NCBI GenBank assembly: GCA_031269415.1
Contig: JAISZF010000193.1
Span: forward strand, 1 to 7,309
DNA length: 7,309 nucleotides
Source of the DNA: Clostridiales bacterium
GTDB taxonomy: Bacteria > Bacillota > Clostridia > Lachnospirales > WQUN01
Direction: 5' to 3'
This document shows, in pieces, positions 1 to 7,092 of the stretch. The notes under the pieces are model-generated. The model worked only from the letters and a program-made list of their open reading frames with translations. It did not search any database and was not told where the DNA came from. Made by a program: the position numbers and the translations under genes. How positions within the stretch are numbered: position 1 is the first letter of the stretch; each line of letters begins with the position of its first letter.

Positions 1-98
1 GGCTGCGCTCAAAATTGGAGGAGTGTCCTGAAAAACCGCGATATATAATGACCAAGCGCGGAGTCGGTTATTATTTTGACGGGACTGAAACTACTTGA
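1..98 (+). CDS. walR: WalR (YycF) response regulator, C-terminal fragment
   Basis: This is the 3' end of an OmpR/PhoB-family response regulator, cut by the left edge; the first two bases belong to a split codon. The 31 readable residues run from LRSKLEE through RYIMTKRGVGYYF to GTETT and a TGA stop. They cover the end of the recognition helix and the C-terminal beta hairpin (the wing, TKRGVGYYF) of the winged-helix DNA-binding domain. WalR of Bacillus and Staphylococcus ends in a very similar TRRGVGYY segment. In those organisms WalR, phosphorylated by WalK, controls autolysin and other cell-wall genes. The assignment rests on this tail plus the complete walK, walH and walI genes that follow; the receiver domain with its phosphorylated Asp lies outside the window. 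The stop overlaps the walK start (TTGA, 95-98). Another OmpR-family regulator is possible from the tail alone, but the context makes walR very likely. Confidence 0.9.
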   Translation, partial: LRSKLEECPEKPRYIMTKRGVGYYFDGTETT

Positions 99-1837
99 AG
101 AGCATAAAATCTAAACTTGTATTCATTTATATCATTCTGGTTTTTATCGTTGCGATTGTAAGCGGCACCTTTACGCTGACGCAGACGCGGTCTAACGAGA
201 TCGCCAAGGCGCGCACGCAGCTTAAGGAATGCGCGGACAAGATCAACGGAGAGATCGTCCAGGGCAATACATCGGCGGAGCTGTTCCAGGACGCGTTTGA
301 GAATTTGATCATGCCGCAGGGCATACAGGGATGTATACTGGACATAAACAAGCAGAACCAAATTCTCGCGCCGACAGAGTTTCTGAGCATGAGGTTTTAC
401 GACACCGCCATAGAGAACGCGATGCGCGGGCCGGATGGGTTTAATTCGAGCAAGAAAGACATAGATGTCAATAATACCGCGAAAGAATGGCTGACATACG
501 CCGTTCTGGCGGGCGACAACTCGCAGTATATCATATATACCCGAATGGACGCGCTGCCTATTAACGAGAACTTATCGAAAATCACCATGACCTTATTCTT
601 TATGCTCATAATAGCGCTGGTACTGGCCGGGGTATTGGGCTATATGCTTTCCAACGCGCTCACCAAGCCGATAATAGAACTGACCCGTGTCGCCAAAGCC
701 ATGGCGGACGGCGATCTGAACCAAAACATCAAGGTATACAGCAAGGACGAGATTGGGCAGCTCTCGGAGACCATCACCGAGATGGCCAGGGAGATTAATC
801 AGTATATCATAGCCTCGGACAGCGAGAAGAACAAGATGGAAACCGTTCTCCACTATATGACGGACGGTGTTCTGGCGTATGACGCGGAGGATACGCTGAT
901 TCACGCCAACAGCGCCAGTGAGGAGCTGCTTAATTTGGGCGATCTGAAACGTATCCCCGCGAAAGATGTTATGCGATACCTGGGTTTTGAGGACGGCATA
1001 AGCCAAAAGGAATCCACCATAGCTACCGGCGATAAATTCATTCTGTCCACAGCGGCGTATTATTTGGACTCTAACGGAAACAAGGCCGGCGTGGTCGTGG
1101 TCATACAGGATGTAACCAAGATGACCAAATTGGATAACATGCGTAAGGAGTTTGTCGCCAATGTGTCCCATGAACTGCGCACGCCGCTTACCACGGTGAA
1201 GACATATACGGAAACCCTGTTGGACGGAGCGGTGAATGATACCGCGGTCGCCTTGGATTTCTTAAATGTCATAGATTCGGAGGCGCAGCGGATGGCGCTG
1301 CTGGTTCAGGATCTATTGGAATTATCCAGGCTGGACAATAAGCAGCTTAAATTGGATCTGGAGGTGTTGGATCTCAACGCGCTCATCAGCCAATGCGTCA
1401 AACAGAACGTCGTATTAGCGGATAAGAAGCGTCAGAACATGGTATTCACTCCTTTAAACAACGCCTGCTTTATTGAGGCCGACGCCGGCCGCATCAATCA
1501 GGTTCTGACGAATATTATCAGCAACGCCGTCAAATACAGTCCCGGCGGGGCTTCAATCGAGATCAGCGTCGAGGACGCCGACGCGTACTACAGGGTATTT
1601 GTCCGAGACGACGGCATGGGGATTCCACGAGAAGACCTGCGCCGCATATTCGAGCGTTTCTACCGAGTGGACAAGGGTCGGTCGCGCGCGATGGGCGGTA
1701 CCGGACTGGGGCTGGCGATAGCGAAGGAGATTATGGAAGCGCACAACTTCCGCATAACGGCAAACAGCGAATTGGGAAAGGGAACAACAATGATTCTGCG
1801 TTTCGACAAACTGAAGCTGGACGGCGAAGCCGTATGA
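95..1837 (+). CDS. walK: WalK (YycG) sensor histidine kinase
   Basis: This is a membrane histidine kinase of 580 residues, close to the roughly 610 of Bacillus WalK. In order it shows TM1 (about 8-30), an extracytoplasmic domain (about 31-163, Cache/PAS-like in the family), TM2 (about 164-186), HAMP (about 187-239), a cytoplasmic PAS domain (about 245-342), the HisKA helix with phosphoacceptor His359 in NVSHELRTPL, and a complete HATPase_c domain. The ATPase shows the N box (N473, N477), DDGMGI (505-510), the F box ERFYRVD (520-526) and the G2 box GGTGLGLAI (534-542). All catalytic motifs are intact. It should autophosphorylate and pass phosphate to WalR to control peptidoglycan turnover. The start is a TTG overlapping the walR stop, with only a weak ribosome-binding site (GGG about 12 bases upstream), so translation is probably coupled to walR. 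The extracytoplasmic part holds two cysteines (46 and 80). The PAS domain lacks the HDVTE motif remembered from staphylococcal WalK (see findings). Confidence 0.95.
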   Translation: MKSIKSKLVFIYIILVFIVAIVSGTFTLTQTRSNEIAKARTQLKECADKINGEIVQGNTSAELFQDAFENLIMPQGIQGCILDINKQNQILAPTEFLSMRFYDTAIENAMRGPDGFNSSKKDIDVNNTAKEWLTYAVLAGDNSQYIIYTRMDALPINENLSKITMTLFFMLIIALVLAGVLGYMLSNALTKPIIELTRVAKAMADGDLNQNIKVYSKDEIGQLSETITEMAREINQYIIASDSEKNKMETVLHYMTDGVLAYDAEDTLIHANSASEELLNLGDLKRIPAKDVMRYLGFEDGISQKESTIATGDKFILSTAAYYLDSNGNKAGVVVVIQDVTKMTKLDNMRKEFVANVSHELRTPLTTVKTYTETLLDGAVNDTAVALDFLNVIDSEAQRMALLVQDLLELSRLDNKQLKLDLEVLDLNALISQCVKQNVVLADKKRQNMVFTPLNNACFIEADAGRINQVLTNIISNAVKYSPGGASIEISVEDADAYYRVFVRDDGMGIPREDLRRIFERFYRVDKGRSRAMGGTGLGLAIAKEIMEAHNFRITANSELGKGTTMILRFDKLKLDGEAV

Positions 1838-3162
1838 GCAGGGTGAAAACGGGATTGATCATCCTGCTGACTGGTCTGGCTATTTACCTTACCTCTCAGT
1901 TATGGTTTGCGAACAGCTCAAGCCGTAACTTTTTTTATACCTTCTTTACGCGTACGGAACCCCGTGACGCGACTGACGACAGGATCTTTGTTTGGCCGTA
2001 CCGTCTGATTACAAATTACGGCAACAATGTATTCAGTATACTATATACAGGAATGCGGGTAAACAAGGTGCGGGAGTCCTGTGACGGCATAATAGCCGCA
2101 ACGCTTAAAGAAGGCGAGCACTTGGAAACGCGGGAAGTCAATTACGCGGAAATCTTCGGCGCGCCCGGGTATATCTATGAATACGCTTTCGATATACCCA
2201 CGGCGGTATTCGCGCTGGCTTTCGGCAAAAGCGGGTTCGCGGACAAGCTGGAGTATGTCACCAGTGTTGTCCTCCTGCCCCCGGACGCCAGAAGAAGCGT
2301 CACCATTGTCTGGCTGTTGGATGAAAAAAACATGCTAATGTCCGGATACTCCGTCAAGAACGCGCTTCCTCCCGTATTAAGTCTCGATGAGTTTTATCAG
2401 GAAATCTTATATGAGTCCTCAGCCCTAAGCTCATACGAGGATCTCAGCGATAAAAATACCTTTATAGCCAAGCGTATGGATAACGGGTATTCTTACCCCG
2501 CCGTCGCCGTGGTTAACCCCTACGCCGAGGGCGAGCTGCTGAGGGGCGCCATTGAACAGCACATAAACGTGTTTTTTGAAAACCCGGCCGCTAAACTCTT
2601 TTTTATGGGCGATAACACTGTCTATACATTTGTCGACGCCACCACGGTGGTGAAATATTTTCAGAACGACGTGCTGGAATATTCAAATTATCGGGCTGGC
2701 AGCGGTGAAACCAGTCTTCTCAAGAGTTTCGGAGCGGCGCTCGGCTTCATCATGTCCGATCCCCTGGTTAATAATGAATATTATTTGGCGGATTATGAGG
2801 AACGTGAGGACGGGTATATATTCTACTTTGATTATGTGATTAATAACTTTCCGGTTGTTCTGCCTGATGAATATAAACGAAGCGACGCCGCCGCGATGAA
2901 GCATACGCTGGAGGTTACAATCCGCGACGGCAATGTGGCGGATTACAAAAAATTAGTTTATAATTTTATTATGGACGAGGCGCACAAAACCGCTGATCTG
3001 GATTTTGAGGGCTCTCTGGCTGAGGTCAGCTCAGCGCAGGAGGCAAACCCTGAAAAATTCACGGATATAATGCTCGGGTATAAGCTTGAGCGCAGTAAAA
3101 AGGCGTATTTGTACTGGATAATGTGGTGGCCCGACGGCCAGTCGCTCTCAAAGATAGGATAA
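1834..3162 (+). CDS. walH: WalH (YycH) WalK-modulating membrane protein
   Basis: This protein of 442 residues has one N-terminal membrane anchor (about 6-25, after MSRVKTG) and a long extracytoplasmic part. No catalytic motif is visible. Its length, topology and position directly after walK and before walI match YycH (about 450 residues in Bacillus). In the known systems YycH and YycI form a membrane complex with WalK: in B. subtilis they restrain the kinase, in S. aureus they promote its activity. The direction of control cannot be told here. The sequence is divergent from the model proteins as I remember them, so the call depends mostly on architecture and synteny. The ATG overlaps the walK stop (ATGA, 1834-1837), and the Shine-Dalgarno is poor (GGCGAAG only), pointing to translation coupled to walK. 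Confidence 0.82.
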   Translation: MSRVKTGLIILLTGLAIYLTSQLWFANSSSRNFFYTFFTRTEPRDATDDRIFVWPYRLITNYGNNVFSILYTGMRVNKVRESCDGIIAATLKEGEHLETREVNYAEIFGAPGYIYEYAFDIPTAVFALAFGKSGFADKLEYVTSVVLLPPDARRSVTIVWLLDEKNMLMSGYSVKNALPPVLSLDEFYQEILYESSALSSYEDLSDKNTFIAKRMDNGYSYPAVAVVNPYAEGELLRGAIEQHINVFFENPAAKLFFMGDNTVYTFVDATTVVKYFQNDVLEYSNYRAGSGETSLLKSFGAALGFIMSDPLVNNEYYLADYEEREDGYIFYFDYVINNFPVVLPDEYKRSDAAAMKHTLEVTIRDGNVADYKKLVYNFIMDEAHKTADLDFEGSLAEVSSAQEANPEKFTDIMLGYKLERSKKAYLYWIMWWPDGQSLSKIG

Positions 3163-3165
3163 TCT

Positions 3166-4017
3166 ATGGACTGGGATAAAGCAAAAACTCTTACAATAGC
3201 CTTCCTCCTGCTGCTGGACGCCTTTCTGGGCTATTCGCTCTATCGTGAGAGGAACCGCTATTACATGGACGTGCGTCAAGCCGGTATAATAACGGAATTG
3301 CTGGCTGAAAACGATATTCGCCTGGAAACCGCCATACCGCGTTCTTACCAGCCTATGCGGCAATTGTCCATGAGCGGATATGAATACGACGAAAACGAGC
3401 TGTTAGGCATGTTCTTTGACGACCCCCTGGACGCGGTCCGGATGGATGAATTAGACAAAACAATTTATGTAAGCCAAGGCAGACAATTGACCTTGCAAAA
3501 CGGATTTATGACTTTTGACCGCCTTAGCGGCGACGATAAAATAGAGCTGTCCGCTGAAACCGCAATCACGGAGGCGCGGGAATTCCTGAAGGGTATGGGT
3601 GAAATATCGGATTTCGAGTTGGATTCGGTGTTTATTGACGACGAAGGCTGCAGGGTTCGTTTCTGTCAGAAATACAGAGACCGCGTAATCTACACCAATT
3701 TTATTGAGTTTTTAGTGACGGAAAGGGGCGTCGTCCAGATAGACTGCATCTACAGCAGGCCAAAGGGATATTCGGGCCAGCTTACGGAGTTGTGCGCCGT
3801 TGACGAGGCATTGCTTCACTTTATGCAGTCCTATAAGGACGCGTATAATGATCGGCCCGCCGATGTAATCAAAATCGATCTGGTTTATTACCAGAAAGAG
3901 GGCAGCATTCACGACAGCGCTTCATTAACGGCCGTGCCATATTACCGTATTGAGGTCGAGGGGTTTGAAAGGCCGTTTTTGATTAACGCGTACTTGAACC
4001 GCATTGAACAGTTTTAG
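3166..4017 (+). CDS. walI: WalI (YycI) WalK-modulating membrane protein
   Basis: This protein of 283 residues starts MDWDKAKTLTIAFLLLLDAF, very like the MDW-x-K-x-K-T opening of YycI proteins, and continues as a single membrane helix (about 8-26). The rest is extracytoplasmic, with a YycI-like C-terminal region including VPYYRIEVEG near the end. YycI pairs with YycH through their structurally similar outer domains and contacts the WalK membrane helices; it has no known enzymatic activity. The gene starts three bases after the walH stop, with an AGGA Shine-Dalgarno (3156-3159) six bases before the ATG. Length agrees with the family (about 280). In most Firmicutes walJ/yycJ would follow; here the next gene begins within 15 bases and is nadD. 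Confidence 0.88.
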   Translation: MDWDKAKTLTIAFLLLLDAFLGYSLYRERNRYYMDVRQAGIITELLAENDIRLETAIPRSYQPMRQLSMSGYEYDENELLGMFFDDPLDAVRMDELDKTIYVSQGRQLTLQNGFMTFDRLSGDDKIELSAETAITEAREFLKGMGEISDFELDSVFIDDEGCRVRFCQKYRDRVIYTNFIEFLVTERGVVQIDCIYSRPKGYSGQLTELCAVDEALLHFMQSYKDAYNDRPADVIKIDLVYYQKEGSIHDSASLTAVPYYRIEVEGFERPFLINAYLNRIEQF

Positions 4018-4031
4018 AGAGCTTGGTGAAT

Positions 4032-5222
4032 ATGAGGGACGACAATAGGCGTATCGGAGTTATGGGGGGAACATTCGACCCCATTCACAATGGGCATTTG
4101 GCGGTGGCTGAGGGCGCGCGACGGCAATTCGGGCTGGACAGCGTATTATTCGTGCCGACCGGCAAAGCCCCCCATAAGAATAACAGCGCGATTTCTCCGG
4201 GCGCGCTGCGCTATGAAATGGCCGCGCTGTCTGTATCGGGCAATCTGTATTTTGACGTTTCCAAGATTGAGATAGAACGCGCCGGGGCCTCATACACGGT
4301 TGACACCTTAACCGAACTGAAGCGGCTGTATGGTAAAAAGACAAAAATATTCTTTATCGCCGGCGCGGACGCGATGACCGAGATGTTCACATGGAAGTCG
4401 CCCGAACGTATTTTCGACCTGTGTTCCATTATAGCCGCGGGGCGCCCGGAGGTTGACGGCGAGGCTCTGAACCGGCAATTAACCTTAGCGCGCGAGCGTT
4501 ACGGCGCAAAGATATATACACTGAAGACGCCCCCGCTGGCGATCTCGTCCAGCGATATCCGGAACCGCGTTCAGGTTGAGCGGCCCGTCAAATACCTGCT
4601 GCCCGAAACAGTGGAGCTGTATATAAAGAAACACGGGCTGTACCGCGGCGACCGCTACGACATGGAGGAGGCCGAACGCTGGGTAAGCTCGCGGCTCTCC
4701 GATAAGCGATGGCGTCATACCATGGGAGTTGCGGAGGACTCCGTGAGGCTGGCGGAGATATATGGGGTTAACCGCCGCAAAGCCTATATTACGGCTGTAT
4801 TCCACGACTGCGCGAAGGAGCTGCCCGCCGCCGAAAAACTGCGGCGCTGCGACGAGCGGGGCATACGGTTGGACAGCGTTATGCGTTCCCAGCCCGATCT
4901 GGCGCACGGTCTGTTAAGCGCGGAAATCGCCAAAACAGAGTTTAATATTGAAGATCCGGAGATACTAAACGCGATACGGTTTCATACTACCGGATGCGAA
5001 CAAATGTCTCTGTTGGACAAGATACTTCTGACAGCCGACTGTACGGAACCGAACCGCATAAACATCGCCGGGATTGACGCGATAAGGGAGGCCGCGTTAA
5101 TCGATCTGGATAAAGCGACAGCCCTGTGTCTGCGCATGAAGATCGCGTATACAGAATTGAAAAAACAGGCGGTACACCCGTTTAGCGTAAAAGCGTTGAG
5201 GGAAACGGAAAATAAAACATAA
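4032..5222 (+). CDS. nadD: NadD-YqeK fusion: nicotinate-nucleotide adenylyltransferase with HD-domain phosphohydrolase
   Basis: This is one uninterrupted frame of 396 residues made of two normally separate proteins. Residues 1 to about 203 are NadD, which transfers AMP from ATP to nicotinate mononucleotide to make deamido-NAD in NAD synthesis. The nucleotidyltransferase signature GGTFDPIHNGH (12-22) and the ISSSDIR motif (171-177) are present. From about 210 to 390 is YqeK, a metal-dependent HD-domain protein, with His229 (RWRHTMGVA), His258-Asp259 (VFHDCAKE), His292 (AHGLLSA), His318 (IRFHTTG) and Asp336 before EPNR. YqeK proteins are reported to cleave Ap4A symmetrically to ADP. Both halves keep their key residues, so both are expected to be active. 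A TTG at 4023 and a GTG at 4026 are alternative starts. ATG 4032 is preferred because NadD proteins begin shortly before the RRIGVMGG strand and AGAGAG (4016-4021) lies about 10 bases upstream. Met211 (ATG 4662) has no ribosome-binding site, arguing against separate translation of the YqeK half. Confidence 0.93.
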   Translation: MRDDNRRIGVMGGTFDPIHNGHLAVAEGARRQFGLDSVLFVPTGKAPHKNNSAISPGALRYEMAALSVSGNLYFDVSKIEIERAGASYTVDTLTELKRLYGKKTKIFFIAGADAMTEMFTWKSPERIFDLCSIIAAGRPEVDGEALNRQLTLARERYGAKIYTLKTPPLAISSSDIRNRVQVERPVKYLLPETVELYIKKHGLYRGDRYDMEEAERWVSSRLSDKRWRHTMGVAEDSVRLAEIYGVNRRKAYITAVFHDCAKELPAAEKLRRCDERGIRLDSVMRSQPDLAHGLLSAEIAKTEFNIEDPEILNAIRFHTTGCEQMSLLDKILLTADCTEPNRINIAGIDAIREAALIDLDKATALCLRMKIAYTELKKQAVHPFSVKALRETENKT

Positions 5223-5233
5223 GGGGGATTTAT

Positions 5234-5611
5234 ATGGACGGCTTTACGCCCGAAGAGTCACTGCGTATTCAAACAGCCTGGAAAGCGCTGGACGACAAGT
5301 TCGGCACAGACATCGTCGTACTGGATATACACAATATTTCAACAATCGCCGACTGTTTTATTATAGCGAGCGGCAATAACCCGAGCCAAATCAGGGCTAT
5401 GGCGGACGAGGCGGAAGAAAGGCTGGGCAAATTGGGCGCGCGGCTGCACCATTCCGAAGGCATGCGTACGATGAATTGGGTGCTGTTGGATTTCGGATCG
5501 ATCGTTATCCATATCTTTGATAAAGAGAATCGCGGTTTTTATAATCTGGAGCGGATATGGCGCGACGGGGCGGTTATACCGGAAAGCGCCCTGAAGGCAG
5601 CGTCTGTGTGA
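5234..5611 (+). CDS. rsfS: RsfS (YbeB/Iojap) ribosomal silencing factor
   Basis: This is a full-length RsfS of 125 residues. Family landmarks are DIVVLDI (25-31), the ADCFIIASGNNPSQI segment (39-53), MNWVLLDFGSIVIHIF (80-95) and RGFYNLERIW (99-108). RsfS binds ribosomal protein uL14 on the large subunit and blocks joining of the small subunit, lowering translation in stationary phase or starvation. The start is secure: AAGGGGGA (5221-5228) lies a few bases before the ATG, one of the strongest ribosome-binding sites in the window. The gene follows the nadD-yqeK fusion by 11 bases, the order nadD, yqeK, rsfS seen in many Firmicutes. Its TGA overlaps the GTG start of the next gene. Confidence 0.97.
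   Translation: MDGFTPEESLRIQTAWKALDDKFGTDIVVLDIHNISTIADCFIIASGNNPSQIRAMADEAEERLGKLGARLHHSEGMRTMNWVLLDFGSIVIHIFDKENRGFYNLERIWRDGAVIPESALKAASV
5594..5597 (+). promoter_or_regulatory. Ribosome-binding site that sets the peptidase start
   Basis: AAGG lies inside the end of rsfS, ten bases before GTG 5608. It supports that GTG, which overlaps the rsfS stop as GTGA, over an ATG at 5557 in the same frame. The ATG would add 17 mostly polar and charged residues in front of the hydrophobic signal segment and deepen the overlap with rsfS. Confidence 0.6.
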
Positions 5612-6432
5612 CAAGGCCGGTATTCAACCGGGTTTTCGCCGCCGCCGCGTCCGTTTTAATACTGTGCGGCTCGGCGCGGCATCCGCCATTTGATGTGTTT
5701 GTACCGGGTTCAAACGATTTCACGGAATTCAGCGATATGGCGGCGGCGCTGAATCACGCGCGGGCATATCGGCCCTCGTTTATCTATCACCGAGGTTCCG
5801 GCAGGCTGCTTTGGGACAACGGCGTTACACTGCCCGCATCCGCCGCTCTGGAAGCGCCGTCGCTGCTTCAAACGCCGGAACTGGCGCGCGGCTGCGAAGT
5901 CACCAGTTTGGCGATGCTGCTGTTAAGCCAGGGCGTGAAAACCGATAAGCTGGAACTGGCCGGGCGAATAAAAAAAGAGCCGGCTGTATACCGGACAAAA
6001 GACGGGCGGGTTTTCCGCGGGAACCCCAATAAGGGTTTTGTGGGGCGTATGGACAGTTTTAAGGAAGCGGGCTACGGCGTTTACCACGGCCCCATAGCGG
6101 AGCTGTTGGACGGATATATGCCGGGCATGGCCTTGGATTTAACCGGCTGCGAATTCGGCGACCTGCTGTATTATCCGGCGCTGGGCATACCCGTATGGGT
6201 AATTATAAACACTACTTACGCTCCCCTGCCCTCTTCGGCTTTTATAACCTGGGATACTGAGCAAGGCCCTGTGCGGATAACATACCGCGAACATTCCGTC
6301 CTGCTGACCGGATATGATGAAACGCGCGTCTATTTCAACGATCCGCTGGCGGGGCGTAATTCCGCCGGCAGAAACGCGTTTGCCGCCGCTTGGGAGCAGA
6401 TGGGCGGGCAGGCGGTGACGGTTATGCCGTAA
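5608..6432 (+). CDS. Exported C39-like cysteine peptidase (Peptidase_C39_2/YvpB type)
   Basis: From GTG 5608 the product has 274 residues. It begins MTRPVFNR, then a hydrophobic run AAAASVLILCGSA (about 9-23) that reads as a Sec signal peptide or membrane anchor. The Cys there lacks a small residue at -1 (LILC), so a lipoprotein is doubtful. The rest is a papain-like C39_2 domain: QTPELARGCEVTSLAMLL (88-105) carries the probable oxyanion Gln88 and nucleophile Cys96, LGIPVWVIIN is the central strand, and REHSVLLTGYDETRVYFNDPL carries His229 and Asn244/Asp245 as the rest of the catalytic set. The residues are seen; the activity is inferred. It would act outside the membrane, but its substrate is unknown. 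No bacteriocin or ABC transporter gene accompanies it, so leader-peptide processing is not supported; a cell-envelope role is a guess based on the wal genes upstream. The start overlaps the rsfS stop, implying coupled translation. Confidence 0.85.
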   Translation: MTRPVFNRVFAAAASVLILCGSARHPPFDVFVPGSNDFTEFSDMAAALNHARAYRPSFIYHRGSGRLLWDNGVTLPASAALEAPSLLQTPELARGCEVTSLAMLLLSQGVKTDKLELAGRIKKEPAVYRTKDGRVFRGNPNKGFVGRMDSFKEAGYGVYHGPIAELLDGYMPGMALDLTGCEFGDLLYYPALGIPVWVIINTTYAPLPSSAFITWDTEQGPVRITYREHSVLLTGYDETRVYFNDPLAGRNSAGRNAFAAAWEQMGGQAVTVMP

Positions 6433-6448
6433 TCTGCCGGTAAGTCGC

Positions 6449-6456
6449 GGAGGAGG
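6449..6456 (+). promoter_or_regulatory. Very strong ribosome-binding site for the RCK_C regulator
   Basis: GGAGGAGG sits nine bases before ATG 6466 in the 33-bp gap after the peptidase gene, the widest gap inside the cluster. It fixes the start. It also suggests that this last gene is translated independently and efficiently rather than by coupling. No convincing promoter was seen in the gap. Confidence 0.8.
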
Positions 6457-6465
6457 ACTGCCACC

Positions 6466-7092
6466 ATGGATAAAGAACAAAAAATAACCAATTCCGTTTA
6501 TCGTAAAATATCTATTGACATTGCCAGAGACATAGCCAACGGCAAATATATGGAGGGTCAGAAACTCTACGGCCGTTCCATGCTTGCGTCGCAATACAAG
6601 GTTTCTCCCGAAACGATCCGAAAAGCCGTTTATATTCTCAAGGATATGGGCATTTTGGATACGGAAAGGGGAAGCGGCGTAGAAGTTGTTTCGGTCAGCA
6701 CGGCAAAGGAATTTGTTCAGCGTTATAATGAGGTTGAGAATTTGACCGTCATAAAGAGCGAGATTACGCAGTGGGCGCAGAAGCAGGTAAAGGAAACGTC
6801 GGACATCATCAATAAAATCCGGTATATCGTGGACGCCGCCGAGCGATTCCGGAGCGTGAGCCCATTTACGCCGTATGAAATCGTGATAACAGCCGAATCC
6901 ACCGTTATCGGCAAAACCCTTGACGAACTGCGTTTTTGGCATAATACCGGGGGGACTATCATCGCCATGCGGAGGGATGAAAACCTGATAGTTTCGCCCG
7001 GGCCATACGCCACGTTCAACGCCGGCGACATATTCTATATGATTGGTAATGACCAATCGTATATGGCGGCTAGGAAGCTGTTGTATGAATAA
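6466..7092 (+). CDS. GntR-type regulator with RCK_C (TrkA-C) domain, BusR-like, predicted c-di-AMP sensor
   Basis: This protein of 208 residues has a GntR winged helix at about 7-75, with the HTH in LASQYKVSPETIRKAVYIL (40-58) and the wing around DTERGSGVEVV. A helical, probably coiled-coil linker (about 80-128) follows, then an RCK_C/TrkA-C domain (about 136-208) with YEIVITAESTVIGKTLDELRF, GGTIIAMRR and NAGDIFYMIGN. This is the architecture and length of BusR, which in Lactococcus and Streptococcus binds c-di-AMP through RCK_C and represses the busAB (opuA) compatible-solute transporter. Related RCK_C domains bind c-di-AMP in K+ channels and transporters. Sensing of c-di-AMP and repression of osmolyte or K+ uptake genes are therefore inferences. 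No transporter gene is next to it in this window. It lies last in the cluster and ends in a strong terminator. Whether it is a true BusR orthologue or a related GntR-RCK_C regulator with other targets cannot be decided here. Confidence 0.85.
   Translation: MDKEQKITNSVYRKISIDIARDIANGKYMEGQKLYGRSMLASQYKVSPETIRKAVYILKDMGILDTERGSGVEVVSVSTAKEFVQRYNEVENLTVIKSEITQWAQKQVKETSDIINKIRYIVDAAERFRSVSPFTPYEIVITAESTVIGKTLDELRFWHNTGGTIIAMRRDENLIVSPGPYATFNAGDIFYMIGNDQSYMAARKLLYE

Noticed and set aside
593..1171. Long open frame of 192 codons on the minus strand inside walK
   Set aside because: It lies wholly opposite the well-supported kinase HAMP, PAS and HisKA coding sequence, has no recognisable motif and is a shadow frame.
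2640..2652. Inverted repeat CACCAC-G-GTGGTG inside walH
   Set aside because: It encodes part of an ordinary Thr-Thr-Val-Val stretch, has a one-base centre and no T run. A coding coincidence is more likely than a terminator or operator.
4662..5222. Separate yqeK gene starting at the internal ATG 4662
   Set aside because: The frame is continuous with NadD, and the bases before this ATG contain no ribosome-binding site. A fusion is the simpler reading.
5608..6432. C39 peptidase as part of a bacteriocin or double-glycine leader export system
   Set aside because: There is no ABC transporter domain, no small precursor gene and no immunity gene nearby. The protein is a stand-alone exported C39_2-type enzyme.
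6460..6469. GCCACCATGG at the start of the RCK_C regulator, identical to a eukaryotic Kozak consensus
   Set aside because: The gene sits in a bacterial operon and has a perfect Shine-Dalgarno at 6449-6456. The match is most simply chance, with no other sign of an engineered construct.
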